NCBI GenBank assembly: GCA_006227085.1
Contig: SBFY01000183.1
Span: 1-23,923, forward strand
Direction of reading: 5' to 3'
Length of the DNA stretch: 23,923 bases
Origin: Gammaproteobacteria bacterium
Lineage (GTDB): Bacteria > Pseudomonadota > Gammaproteobacteria > Pseudomonadales > M0112
The notes beneath the pieces are model-generated. The model searched no databases and had not been told where the DNA came from. It saw nothing but the letters and a program-made list of their open reading frames with translations. Shown here piece after piece: positions 7,272 through 15,905 of this stretch (the stretch's first letter is position 1; every line of letters begins with the position of its first letter). The translations under genes were made by a program, and so were the position numbers.

Positions 7272-7294
7272 AATGGGCCTTGTGCCCATTTTTT
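7272..7294 (+). terminator. Intrinsic terminator between tRNA-fMet and rimP
   Basis: AATGGGC (7272-7278) pairs with GCCCATT (7284-7290) across the loop CTTGT, and a run of six T spans 7289-7294. It ends 34 bases before rimP, so operon expression requires read-through or antitermination. Confidence 0.8.
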
Positions 7295-7328
7295 GTTTGT
7301 GTGGTGTGGTCGATGGACCAGGGGATAT

Positions 7329-7820
7329 ATGACAGGACGCAGGAATGATGAGCTGCAGGCACTGCTCCAGCCAACCGTGGTTGGCCTGGGGTATGAGCTG
7401 TGGGGCGTGGAATTCTTGCGTCAGGGCCGTCGCAGTGTGTTGCGGGTATTCATCGATAGCCCGGATGGCATCACGGTGGAAGATTGCGCAACGGTCAGTC
7501 GCCAGTTGAGCGCGCTGCTGGATGTGGAAGACCCGATTGCCGGGGAATACACGCTGGAAGTGTCATCTCCCGGCATGGATCGCGTACTGTTCACGGCAGA
7601 ACAGTTCGCCCGTTATGTGGGTGAGGAAGTGAGTGTGCGATTGCTGCGGCCTTTGCAGGGTCGTCGCAAATTCAAAGGGCCATTGCTGTCAGCGAACAGT
7701 GATGAGTTGGTATTGGTGCAGGATGGGCAGGAGTTGCGTTTGCCGATGGATGCCATCGACAAGGCGCAGTTGGTGCCACGGTTTGATGATAGTGGGCAGG
7801 ACAGCCCTGATTTGGAGTGA
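7329..7820 (+). CDS. rimP: Ribosome maturation factor RimP
   Basis: RimP is needed for maturation of the 30S subunit. The 163 residues cover the N-terminal domain (ALLQPTVVGLGYELWGVEF, then VLRVFIDSPDGITVEDCATVSRQ) and the SH3-like C-terminal domain beginning around LEVSSPGMDRVLFT. LEVSSPG is the family signature. The ATG at 7329 has AGGGGA just upstream (close spacing). An in-frame GTG at 7140 would add 63 residues translated from the hairpin leader and is rejected. nusA follows within six bases, the conserved order. Length is slightly above E. coli's 150. Confidence 0.95.
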   Translation: MTGRRNDELQALLQPTVVGLGYELWGVEFLRQGRRSVLRVFIDSPDGITVEDCATVSRQLSALLDVEDPIAGEYTLEVSSPGMDRVLFTAEQFARYVGEEVSVRLLRPLQGRRKFKGPLLSANSDELVLVQDGQELRLPMDAIDKAQLVPRFDDSGQDSPDLE

Positions 7821-7825
7821 TAAGC

Positions 7826-9325
7826 ATGAACAAAGAGATTCTGCTGGTTGCTGAAGCGGTTTCCAACGAGAAAGGCGTGTCGCGTGATGTGATTTTCGAA
7901 GCCATCGAAACCGCGCTCGCCACGGCAACCAAGAAGCGCTACGACGAGGAAGGCGAAGCCGATATCCGCGTGGTGATTGATCGCCGTTCCGGTGACTACA
8001 CCACGTTCCGTCGCTGGACGGTTGTCGCGGATGATGTGCTGGCGGAACTGGGTAGCCAGTTCACCCTGCAGGAAGCGCATGAAAAGGATCCGAACCTGAA
8101 AGCGGGCGATGTGTACGAAGAGCAGGTCGAGAATATCGACTTTGGCCGCATCGCCGCCCAGACTGCCAAGCAAGTGATCGTGCAAAAAGTGCGTGAAGCC
8201 GAGCGCGCCCAGATCATGAAGCAGTTTGAAGGCCGTGAAGGTGAGTTGTTGGCAGGTACCGTCAAGAAAGTGACCCGTGACAATGTGATTGTGGACCTTG
8301 GCAATAACGCCGAAGGTTTCCTGCCGCGCGAAGAACTGGTTGGCCGTGAAGTGTTCCGCGTCGGTGACCGGGTGCGCGCGATCCTCAAGCAGGTGAATAC
8401 TGAATTGCGTGGCCCGCAGTTGTTCCTGAGCCGTGCTTGTCCGGAAATGCTGGTTGAACTGTTCCGCATTGAAGTGCCCGAGATTGCCGAAGAAGTCATC
8501 GAGATTCGTGCTGCTGCCCGTGATCCGGGTTCGCGTGCCAAGATCGCTGTGAAAACCAATGATGGCCGCATCGACCCGGTAGGTGCCTGTGTGGGCATGC
8601 GTGGTTCCCGCGTACAGGTGGTCACAGGTGAGCTCGCTGGCGAACGTGTGGACATCATCCTGTGGGATGACAACCCGGCACAGCTGGTCATCAATGCGCT
8701 GTCACCTGCGGTGGTGGAGTCCATCGTGGTGGATGAGGAAACGCACACCATGGATGTGGCCGTTGCTGAAGATAACCTGGCGCAGGCCATTGGCCGTGGT
8801 GGCCAGAATGTACGCTTGGCCAGCCAGCTGACCGGCTGGGAAATCAACGTCATGAGCGTTGATGAAGCCCAGGCCAAGCAGGAAGCCGAAGCCGCTGATG
8901 TGGTGGGCATGTTTGTCCAGCAACTGGATGTGGACGAAGACGTGGCGATCATCCTTGCTGAGGAAGGGTTTACCACGCTGGAAGAAGTGGCCTACGTACC
9001 GATCGAGGAAATCCTCGGCATTGAAGGTTTTGATGAAGAGATCGCGGAAGAATTGCGTGCGCGTGCCAAGGATGCGCTGCTGACCCAGGCGATCAGTAAG
9101 GAAGAATCCGTGCAAGAGCCGGCAGAAGACTTGCTGAACATGGAAGGCATGGACAAGCAGCTGGCGTTCTCGTTGGCAGCCAAGGGCATCGTGACGATGG
9201 AAGACCTGGCTGAACAAGCGGTTGAAGATGTGCTTGATGCCGTCGAAGGGCTCGATGAAGAACGTGCTGCTGCGCTGATCATGACAGCACGCGCTCCCTG
9301 GTTTGCCGATGAAGGCAATGCATGA
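7826..9325 (+). CDS. nusA: Transcription termination/antitermination protein NusA
   Basis: NusA binds RNA polymerase and nascent RNA, affecting pausing, intrinsic termination and antitermination. The 499 residues show an RNAP-binding N-terminal domain (1 to about 125) and an S1 domain beginning near EGELLAGTVKKVTRDNVIVD. Two KH domains follow, with GMRG at 257-260 and GRGG at 323-326. Two acidic C-terminal repeats (about 360-425 and 435-495) are characteristic of proteobacterial NusA. GGAG at 7814-7817 lies 8 bases before the ATG at 7826, so I prefer this to the GTG at 7817, which would add three residues. The hairpin-rich leader upstream is the natural target for its autoregulation. Confidence 0.97.
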   Translation: MNKEILLVAEAVSNEKGVSRDVIFEAIETALATATKKRYDEEGEADIRVVIDRRSGDYTTFRRWTVVADDVLAELGSQFTLQEAHEKDPNLKAGDVYEEQVENIDFGRIAAQTAKQVIVQKVREAERAQIMKQFEGREGELLAGTVKKVTRDNVIVDLGNNAEGFLPREELVGREVFRVGDRVRAILKQVNTELRGPQLFLSRACPEMLVELFRIEVPEIAEEVIEIRAAARDPGSRAKIAVKTNDGRIDPVGACVGMRGSRVQVVTGELAGERVDIILWDDNPAQLVINALSPAVVESIVVDEETHTMDVAVAEDNLAQAIGRGGQNVRLASQLTGWEINVMSVDEAQAKQEAEAADVVGMFVQQLDVDEDVAIILAEEGFTTLEEVAYVPIEEILGIEGFDEEIAEELRARAKDALLTQAISKEESVQEPAEDLLNMEGMDKQLAFSLAAKGIVTMEDLAEQAVEDVLDAVEGLDEERAAALIMTARAPWFADEGNA

Positions 9326-9381
9326 GCAGTGATGCAGGATTGGCCCAGGGCAACGGATAAGTAACAGGAATAGGTAAAGTC

Positions 9382-11994
9382 ATGGCAGATGTCACCGTAC
9401 AGCAACTGGCGGAACAAGTCGGCACACCGGTTGAGCGCTTGCTGAAGCAAATGCAGGAAGCTGGTTTGTCGCACAGTGCGCCGGATGAAGCGGTTACCGA
9501 TCAGGACAAGCAGGTCTTGCTGGCGTTCCTGAAGCAGGCCCATGGAGAGAAAACCGGTGCACCGAAGAAAATCACGCTGAAGCGTAAAACCGTTGGCACC
9601 TTGAAGACCAATACTGACCAGGGTCGCAAGACGGTGAACGTGGAAGTGCGACGCAAGCGCACTTACGTCAAGCGTGCTGCAGATGCCGAAGCGCCTGCAG
9701 AATCCGTGGAGGAAATCCCGGTTGATGAGGGTACCCAGGTCATTCCTGAAGTGCCGGTTATTGAGTCGGCTCCCGTGGCGGCAGAGCCCGTCTATGAAGA
9801 AGTGTCACAAGGCGGTGATCGCCGTGACCTGGATCCGGAAGTGTTGCGCCAGCAGGCCCTGCTGAAGCGCAAGGAGCAGGAAGCGGCAGAGCAGGCGCGT
9901 CACCAGGCAGCCCTGGAGGCACGCAAGGTCACTGAGGGACGAGACCCGGATCGCCAACGCCCGCAGGCACAACCTGCTGGCGAACATGCTGATGTCCGTT
10001 CGCGCCACAAACATCGCGATGACGCGGTGGAAGATGAGTCACCCAAGGTCAAGAAGAAGGCCGTCAAAACCCGTGGTGACGGTATGCCACGCAAAGTGCG
10101 TGCGGCCGATGTAGCGCTGGATGACCTGGAAAGTGTGGAAGAAAACCTGCTGCACATGCCCAAGGCCCGCAAGAAACCAAAGCTGGCACTGGATGCACAA
10201 AAACAGCATGCGTTTGAACGGCCCACGGAAGCGATTGTTCGCGAAGTCACGATCCCGGAAACCATTTCCGTGTCAGATTTGGCACAGCGCATGGCCGTCA
10301 AGGGTGGCGACCTGGTTCGCACCTTGATGAAGCTGGGCATTGTGGCCGGCCTGCATCAAGTGATTGACCAGGACACCGCGGCTATTGTGGTCGAGGAAAT
10401 GGGCCACAAACCCGTGATGGAGAAAGACACTTCCGTGGAAGACACGCTGCTGTCGGCCATCAAGGACCAGGAAGGCACCTTGTCGCCGCGTGCACCGGTG
10501 GTCACCGTGATGGGCCATGTCGATCATGGCAAGACTTCCTTGCTCGACTACATCCGTAAGACACGTGTTGCTGCCGGTGAGGCAGGCGGGATTACCCAGC
10601 ACATTGGTGCGTACCATGTGGAAACGCCGCGTGGCATGGTCACTTTCCTGGATACGCCGGGCCATGCTGCGTTTACTGCCATGCGCGCCCGTGGTGCACA
10701 GAGTACCGATATTGTGATCCTGGTGGTGGCGGCGGATGACGGTGTGATGCCGCAAACGGAAGAGGCGATCCAGCATGCGCGTGCCGCAGGTGTGCCGCTG
10801 GTTGTTGCCTTGAACAAGATTGACAAGGACACCGCTGACCCGGATCGCGTGAAAAATGCGCTGGCCGCGAAAGACGTGATCCCGGAAGACTGGGGCGGTG
10901 ATGTGCAGTTTGTTCCTGTGTCTGCCTTGACCGGTCAAGGCATTGATGAATTGCTGGATGCGGTGCTGGTGCAAGCCGAAATCCTTGAGTTGCAAGCGCC
11001 GGCTGATGTGCCGGCCAGCGGTATTGTTGTTGAATCCCGTCTTGAGAAAGGCCGGGGAGCCGTGGCCACCCTGTTGGTGCAGCGTGGCACCTTGAAGCAG
11101 GGCGATATCGTATTGGCTGGCCAGCAGTTTGGTCGTGTGCGGGCGATGCTGGATGAAGCCGGCCGGCCGATCAAGGAGGCAGGTCCATCCATTCCGGTCG
11201 AAATCCTCGGTCTTGATGGTGTGCCGGATGCGGGCGATGAATTCCTGGTGGTTGAGAGCGAAAAGCAGGCGCGTGACGTTGCGCTGTTCCGCCAGCACCG
11301 TGAGCGCGACCTGAAGATTGCGCGCCAACAGTCGGCGAAGCTCGATAACCTGTTTGAGCAGATGGGCGCTGAAGGCAAGAAGACACTGAATGTCGTGCTG
11401 AAGACCGATGTGCGCGGCTCGCTGGAAGCGCTGCAAGCCGCACTGGCGGACTTGTCGACGGATGAGGTCGAGGTATGCATCGTCGGCTCAGGCGTTGGTG
11501 GTATCAGTGAAACCGACATGAACCTGGCGATTACCACCAAGGCGGTGGTGTTCGGCTTTAATGTGCGTGCCGATGGTGCCTCCAAGCGTTTGGCGGAAGC
11601 CGAGGGCGTGGACCTGCGCTATTACAGCGTGATTTACGATCTTATCGATGACGTGAAGAAAGCCTTGAGCGGCATGCTGTCACCGGAAATGCGTGAACAG
11701 ATCGTCGGTATTGCGGAGGTGCGTGATGTGTTCCGTTCGCCAAAGTTTGGCCAGGTGGCCGGCTGTATGGTGGTGGAAGGTACGGTATATCGCAACAAGC
11801 CGATTCGTGTGTTGCGTGACGATGTGGTGATTTTCGAAGGTGATCTCGAATCACTGCGCCGCTTCAAGGATGATGTCAATGAAGTGCGCAGCGGCACCGA
11901 GTGCGGTATTGGCGTGAAGAATTACAACGACATCCGCCCGGGCGACAAGATTGAAGTGTATGACAGGGAGATGGTGCAGCGCACCATCGAATAA
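9382..11994 (+). CDS. infB: Translation initiation factor IF-2
   Basis: IF2 is the GTPase that brings fMet-tRNA to the 30S subunit and promotes subunit joining. The 870 residues begin with an IF2_N domain (ADVTVQQLAEQVGTPVERLLKQM). A long charged, low-complexity linker and a second IF2_N-like region (about 290-340) follow. The G domain has G1 GHVDHGKTS at 378-386, G2 GGITQHIG, G3 DTPGH at 424-428, G4 NKID at 478-481 and G5 SAL at 514-516. Domains II-IV follow and end in the fMet-tRNA binding region. The gene sits between nusA and rbfA, as in most gammaproteobacteria, and its substrate tRNA-fMet is encoded just upstream. Confidence 0.98.
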   Translation: MADVTVQQLAEQVGTPVERLLKQMQEAGLSHSAPDEAVTDQDKQVLLAFLKQAHGEKTGAPKKITLKRKTVGTLKTNTDQGRKTVNVEVRRKRTYVKRAADAEAPAESVEEIPVDEGTQVIPEVPVIESAPVAAEPVYEEVSQGGDRRDLDPEVLRQQALLKRKEQEAAEQARHQAALEARKVTEGRDPDRQRPQAQPAGEHADVRSRHKHRDDAVEDESPKVKKKAVKTRGDGMPRKVRAADVALDDLESVEENLLHMPKARKKPKLALDAQKQHAFERPTEAIVREVTIPETISVSDLAQRMAVKGGDLVRTLMKLGIVAGLHQVIDQDTAAIVVEEMGHKPVMEKDTSVEDTLLSAIKDQEGTLSPRAPVVTVMGHVDHGKTSLLDYIRKTRVAAGEAGGITQHIGAYHVETPRGMVTFLDTPGHAAFTAMRARGAQSTDIVILVVAADDGVMPQTEEAIQHARAAGVPLVVALNKIDKDTADPDRVKNALAAKDVIPEDWGGDVQFVPVSALTGQGIDELLDAVLVQAEILELQAPADVPASGIVVESRLEKGRGAVATLLVQRGTLKQGDIVLAGQQFGRVRAMLDEAGRPIKEAGPSIPVEILGLDGVPDAGDEFLVVESEKQARDVALFRQHRERDLKIARQQSAKLDNLFEQMGAEGKKTLNVVLKTDVRGSLEALQAALADLSTDEVEVCIVGSGVGGISETDMNLAITTKAVVFGFNVRADGASKRLAEAEGVDLRYYSVIYDLIDDVKKALSGMLSPEMREQIVGIAEVRDVFRSPKFGQVAGCMVVEGTVYRNKPIRVLRDDVVIFEGDLESLRRFKDDVNEVRSGTECGIGVKNYNDIRPGDKIEVYDREMVQRTIE

Positions 11995-11995
11995 C

Positions 11996-12000
11996 GGGAG
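11996..12000 (+). promoter_or_regulatory. Ribosome binding site for the rbfA TTG start
   Basis: GGGAG lies 6 bases before the TTG at 12007. No ATG or GTG gives the conserved N-terminus, so this site decides the start. Confidence 0.7.
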
Positions 12001-12006
12001 ACGGCG

Positions 12007-12405
12007 TTGGGACGCGAGTTCAGCAGGACCCAGCGCGTGGCGGATTACCTCCGCCGCGATCTTGCGTTGTTGATCCAGCAAGAAGTGCGGGATCCCCGTG
12101 TCGGCATGGTGACAGTGACCGATGTGGAAGTCAGTCGTGACCTTGCCCATGCGAAAGTGTTTGTGACGATTGTCGGCAAGGAAACCGCCGAACAAGCGGC
12201 TGAGGCAATAGAGGCGCTCAACCATGCAGCAGGCTTCCTGCGGTCATTGGTGGCCAAGGGCACACAATGGCGGACAACGCCCAAGCTGCGGTTTTACCGC
12301 GATGAAAGTGTGTATCGTGGCGCGAGTTTGTCGGCACTGATTGATCGTGCTGTGGAAGAAGACCGCCGCCATCATCACGATGATGATGCGACGGGGGATA
12401 AGTGA
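12007..12405 (+). CDS. rbfA: Ribosome-binding factor A
   Basis: RbfA is a KH-fold protein that binds immature 30S subunits near the 5' end of 16S rRNA and is needed for growth in the cold. The 132 residues match the E. coli length of 133. The typical opening GREFSRTQRVADYLRRDLALLIQ, the VTVTDVEVSRDLAHAKVFVT core and the RFYRDES segment are all present. It starts with TTG, supported by GGGAG six bases upstream. The protein ends in a His/Asp-rich tail (HHHDDDATGDK), which I have not seen named as a domain. infB ends 12 bases upstream and truB starts three bases after the stop. Confidence 0.96.
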   Translation: MGREFSRTQRVADYLRRDLALLIQQEVRDPRVGMVTVTDVEVSRDLAHAKVFVTIVGKETAEQAAEAIEALNHAAGFLRSLVAKGTQWRTTPKLRFYRDESVYRGASLSALIDRAVEEDRRHHHDDDATGDK

Positions 12406-12408
12406 CAC

Positions 12409-13332
12409 GTGGCCAAGCGTAAAGGCCGCCAGGTCGATGGCATCCTGGTGCTGGACAAGCCGCAGGGCATGAGTTCCAACCAGGCCTTGCAGAAGGCGCG
12501 ATGGTTGTATGGCGCGGCCAAGGCCGGCCATACCGGCAGTCTCGATCCGCTGGCAACCGGTGTGTTGCCGTTGTGCTTTGGTGAGGCGACGAAGTTTTCC
12601 CGGTTCCTGCTGGAATCTGACAAGGCGTATCGCAGTACTTTTACGCTGGGTGTGCGGACGACGACGGGTGATGCGGAAGGTGAGGTGTTGGCCGAACAAT
12701 CGGCTGGCGCCATCACCCGCGAACAGGTAGAGGCTGCCTTGGCAGCATTTCGCGGTGAGATTCAACAGGTGCCGTCGATGTATTCGGCACTGAAACACCA
12801 GGGCCAGCCATTGTACAAACTGGCGCGGCGTGGTGAGGAAGTAGAGCGTGAAGCCCGGTCAGTGACCGTGCATGCGCTGGAGGTGATCGGGTTCCGGCCT
12901 GGTGAGCGTGCTGAAGTGGATGTTGTTTTGCACGTGAGCAAGGGCACCTATGTGCGCTCGATTGCAGAAGATTTGGGTGAGGCGTTAGGGTGCGGGGCAC
13001 ACGTCAGTGCCTTGCGCCGTACACAAGCCGGCCCCTTTACGGAAGCGCAGGCCGTGACGTTGGCGCAGCTGGAAGCGTGGAAGGCAGCAGGAGACCTGGC
13101 GGCGATGGACGCACGGCTCTTGCCAGTGAGTGAGGCAGTTTCGCATTTGCCGGAAATCTGCCTGGATGAACACAGTGGCTACTACCTCAAGCAGGGGCAG
13201 CCAGTACAGGCACCCGATTTGCCGATGCACGGCATGGTGCGTGTGACACTCGATGGCGATGGGTTTATCGGTATCGGGGAAGTTCTGGACGATGGGCGCC
13301 TGGCGCCGCGTCGTTTGGTGGCCAGCCACTAG
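12409..13332 (+). CDS. truB: tRNA pseudouridine(55) synthase
   Basis: TruB makes pseudouridine at position 55 in the T loop of tRNAs. The 307-residue protein has the motif GHTGSLDPLATGVLPLC with catalytic Asp at 46. It also has the KAYRSTFTLGVRTTTGDAEG segment, the VPSMYSALKHQGQPLYKLAR region, and the G-TYVRSIAEDLG motif near 180-192. A C-terminal PUA-like domain follows. It starts with GTG at 12409; the purine-rich stretch before it (GGGGGA about 12 bases upstream) is a distant ribosome site. It lies between rbfA and rpsO, the standard position. Confidence 0.96.
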   Translation: MAKRKGRQVDGILVLDKPQGMSSNQALQKARWLYGAAKAGHTGSLDPLATGVLPLCFGEATKFSRFLLESDKAYRSTFTLGVRTTTGDAEGEVLAEQSAGAITREQVEAALAAFRGEIQQVPSMYSALKHQGQPLYKLARRGEEVEREARSVTVHALEVIGFRPGERAEVDVVLHVSKGTYVRSIAEDLGEALGCGAHVSALRRTQAGPFTEAQAVTLAQLEAWKAAGDLAAMDARLLPVSEAVSHLPEICLDEHSGYYLKQGQPVQAPDLPMHGMVRVTLDGDGFIGIGEVLDDGRLAPRRLVASH

Positions 13333-13347
13333 AAACGGCTGGTAATG

Positions 13348-13402
13348 AACCTGTCTGCTGTGATGCGCGGGCAGGTTGACTGGAATGGCCTTGTGAAAGG
13401 CC
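13348..13402 (+). promoter_or_regulatory. Two-hairpin leader of rpsO (candidate S15 autoregulatory element)
   Basis: AACCTGTC (13348-13355) pairs with GGCAGGTT (13370-13377) with one G-U pair. GGCCTT (13387-13392) pairs with AAGGCC (13397-13402) around a GTGA loop of GNRA type. Both lie between truB and the rpsO ribosome site. S15 represses its own mRNA through leader structures in several bacteria; that this is such a site is an inference. Confidence 0.45.
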
Positions 13403-13434
13403 TTGGCATACACAACTGAAATGAGGAAAGAAAC

Positions 13435-13704
13435 ATGTCATTGAATGCACAAGAGAAAGCCGACATCATCAAGCAGTACCAGCTGGAAGCGAGCGATACG
13501 GGCTCGCCCGAGGTACAGGTTGCATTGCTGTCGCACAACATCGACAAACTGCAGAAGCATTTTGAGAACCACAAGAAAGACCATCATTCCCGGCGCGGAT
13601 TGATTCGTATGGTGAACCAGCGTCGCAAACTGCTGGACTACCTGAAGCGCAAGGATACTAATCGCTACACGGCCCTGATTGGCAAGTTGGGCCTGCGCCG
13701 CTAA
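13435..13704 (+). CDS. rpsO: 30S ribosomal protein S15
   Basis: S15 is a primary binder of the central domain of 16S rRNA. The 89 residues equal the E. coli length counting Met. The rRNA-contacting motifs DTGSPEVQ (21-28) and HKKDHHSRRGL (46-56) are present, with the usual C-terminus LIGKLGLRR. GAGGA at 13423-13427 sits 7 bases before the ATG. rpsO followed by pnp is a nearly universal pair. The leader contains two stable hairpins, and a nine-pair GC hairpin follows the stop codon. Confidence 0.98.
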   Translation: MSLNAQEKADIIKQYQLEASDTGSPEVQVALLSHNIDKLQKHFENHKKDHHSRRGLIRMVNQRRKLLDYLKRKDTNRYTALIGKLGLRR

Positions 13705-13713
13705 TCCTGTGTC

Positions 13714-13735
13714 CGGGCCCGCGTGAGCGGGCCCG
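13714..13735 (+). promoter_or_regulatory. Strong GC hairpin between rpsO and pnp
   Basis: CGGGCCCGC (13714-13722) and GCGGGCCCG (13727-13735) pair perfectly around a GTGA tetraloop. No T run follows, so it is more likely an mRNA processing or stability element than an intrinsic terminator. In E. coli the pnp leader is cut by RNase III in a hairpin as part of PNPase autoregulation. Confidence 0.55.
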
Positions 13736-13771
13736 TGCATGGATGGCTGCGTTTAATTGGAGGAATATTGA

Positions 13772-15886
13772 GTGAAACCTATCAGAAAAACATTCCAGTA
13801 CGGTAATGACACCGTGACCCTGGAAACCGGGCGTGTTGCCCGCCAGGCCACCGGCGCTGTACTGGTCACCATGGGCGAAGTGTCCGTGTTGTGTACCGTT
13901 GTTGGTGCCCGCGAGGCCGATGCCGGGAAAGATTTTTTCCCGTTGTCTGTCCACTACCAGGAAAAAGCTTATGCCGTGGGCAAGATTCCCGGCGGTTTTT
14001 TCAAGCGTGAAGGTCGTCCGTCCGAGAAAGAAACGCTGACCAGCCGTTTGATCGACCGGCCGATTCGCCCGCTGTTCCCGGATGGCTTCAAGAATGAAGT
14101 GCAGGTGATCTGCACCGTGATGTCAGCGGACAAGAACCATGATCCGGATATCGCTGCCATGATCGGCACCAGTGCTGCACTGGCGATTTCCGGTATCCCG
14201 TTCAATGGCCCGATCGGTGGTGCCCGTGTCGGCTTCCATCCCGAAAAAGGCTATGTCCTGAACCCCAGCTACAGTGAACTGAAAGAGTCACTGCTGGACA
14301 TGGTGGTCGCCGGTACCAAGGACGCTGTGTTGATGGTGGAGTCAGAAGCGAAAGAGCTGACCGAAGACCAGATGCTGGGCGCGGTGCTGTTTGGTCACAT
14401 GGAAATGCAGGCCGTGATTGATGTGATCAACCAGATGGCCGCTGAAGTGGGTAAGCCGAAGTGGGATTGGCAAGCAGCGCCGGTGAATGAGGCTGTGCTG
14501 CAGTCCTTGCGCAGCAAGTATGGCCAGGCCATTGGCGAAGCCTATCGCACCACGGAAAAAGCCGTACGCCAGCAAAAGATTGCTGACATCAAGGCAGAAG
14601 CCTTGCTGGTGCTGGTAGACGATGAAACCGGTGTGACTGCTGCAGAAGTGGCTGACCTGTTCAAGAGCGTGGAAAAAGAAACCGTGCGTGGTCGCATCAT
14701 CAATGGTGAGCCGCGTATCGATGGTCGTGATAACAAAACGGTCCGTTCGATCATGGTGGAAGTGGGTGTGTTGGGCAAGGCACATGGTTCTGCCTTGTTT
14801 ACCCGCGGTGAAACCCAGGCCATTGGCGTGGCCACACTGGGCACCAAGCGCGATGCACAGATCATTGATGCGCTGGAAGGTGAGCGTCGTGATCCGTTCA
14901 TGCTGCATTACAATTTCCCGCCGTATTCGGTGGGTGAGTGTGGTCGCATGGGTGGTACCGGTCGTCGCGAGATTGGCCATGGTCGCCTGGCGCGCCGTGG
15001 TGTGGCAGCGATGTTGCCATCCGAGGCCGATTTCCCGTACACCATTCGCGTGGTGTCTGAAATCACTGAATCCAACGGTTCCAGCTCGATGGCCAGCGTC
15101 TGTGTGGCCAGCTTGTCACTGATGGATGCCGGTGTGCCGATGAAAGCGCCGGTTGCCGGTATTGCCATGGGTCTGGTGAAGGAAGGTAACCGCTTTGCGG
15201 TACTGACCGATATCCTGGGTGATGAAGATCACCTCGGCGATATGGACTTCAAGGTGGCCGGTAGTGTGGACGGCGTGACCGCCCTGCAGATGGACATCAA
15301 GATCGAAGGCATTACCGAAGAGATCATGGAAAAGGCGCTGGGGCAGGCGCGCGATGCACGTTTGCATATCCTCGCGCAAATGAACCAGGTGATTTCTGCA
15401 TCGCGTCCGGAGATTTCCGAGCGTGCCCCGCAGATGACCACCATGAGCATCGATTCGGAGAAAATCCGTGACGTGATCGGTAAGGGTGGCGCCACCATTC
15501 GTTCCATCACCGAGGAAACCGGTGCCAGCATCGATATCGAAGACGATGGCACGATCCATATCTTTGCTGCTGACCAGGTAGCGATGAAAGCCGCGCAGGA
15601 TCGTATCCTGTCCATCACGGCTGAAGCCGAAGTGGGTCAGGTGTACACCGGTACGGTGGCACGCATTGTCGATTTCGGTGCCTTTGTCACGATCCTGCCG
15701 GGCAAGGATGGTTTGCTGCACATTTCCCAGATCGCGCATGAGCGTGTGGAAAATGTGGGCGACTACCTGAAAGAAGGCCAGGAAGTGCAAGTGAAGGTGC
15801 TGGATGTCGACCAGCGTGGCCGCATCAAACTCTCCATGAAGGAGTTGATTGAGGCGCCTGCCGCAGCCGACAACGCTTCCGAGTAA
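13772..15886 (+). CDS. pnp: Polyribonucleotide nucleotidyltransferase (PNPase)
   Basis: PNPase is the trimeric phosphorolytic 3'-to-5' exoribonuclease that also joins the RNA degradosome. The 704 residues contain two RNase PH domains, the first with the FFPLSVHYQEKAYAVGKIPGGFFKREGR signature region and the second from about 320. The core segment GGTGRREIGHG precedes a KH domain with GKGG at 570-573. A C-terminal S1 domain begins at about 622 (GQVYTGTVARIVDFGAF). The GTG start has GGAGGA at 13759-13764, 7 bases upstream. Transcription probably comes from rpsO and upstream; a strong terminator follows at 15906. Confidence 0.98.
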   Translation: MKPIRKTFQYGNDTVTLETGRVARQATGAVLVTMGEVSVLCTVVGAREADAGKDFFPLSVHYQEKAYAVGKIPGGFFKREGRPSEKETLTSRLIDRPIRPLFPDGFKNEVQVICTVMSADKNHDPDIAAMIGTSAALAISGIPFNGPIGGARVGFHPEKGYVLNPSYSELKESLLDMVVAGTKDAVLMVESEAKELTEDQMLGAVLFGHMEMQAVIDVINQMAAEVGKPKWDWQAAPVNEAVLQSLRSKYGQAIGEAYRTTEKAVRQQKIADIKAEALLVLVDDETGVTAAEVADLFKSVEKETVRGRIINGEPRIDGRDNKTVRSIMVEVGVLGKAHGSALFTRGETQAIGVATLGTKRDAQIIDALEGERRDPFMLHYNFPPYSVGECGRMGGTGRREIGHGRLARRGVAAMLPSEADFPYTIRVVSEITESNGSSSMASVCVASLSLMDAGVPMKAPVAGIAMGLVKEGNRFAVLTDILGDEDHLGDMDFKVAGSVDGVTALQMDIKIEGITEEIMEKALGQARDARLHILAQMNQVISASRPEISERAPQMTTMSIDSEKIRDVIGKGGATIRSITEETGASIDIEDDGTIHIFAADQVAMKAAQDRILSITAEAEVGQVYTGTVARIVDFGAFVTILPGKDGLLHISQIAHERVENVGDYLKEGQEVQVKVLDVDQRGRIKLSMKELIEAPAAADNASE

Positions 15887-15905
15887 TGGCTGGACGCGTG
15901 ACAGG

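Noticed and set aside
7140..7328. Longer N-terminus for rimP from an upstream GTG
   Set aside because: The added 63 residues would be translated through the hairpin leader and terminator and do not resemble RimP; the ATG at 7329 has a ribosome site and gives family length.
10273..11436. 387-codon open frame on the minus strand inside infB
   Set aside because: It lies wholly antisense to the GTPase and C-terminal domains of IF2, its protein is His/Arg-rich with no recognisable domain, and long antisense frames are expected in codon-biased GC-rich genes.
13322..13342. Hairpin CCAGCC/GGCTGG around the truB stop as a terminator
   Set aside because: The six-pair stem has no T run after it, and rpsO normally shares upstream transcripts.
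13376..13412. Promoter for rpsO using TTGACT and CATACA
   Set aside because: Spacing is 25 bases, and the TTGACT is partly in the stem of the leader hairpin.
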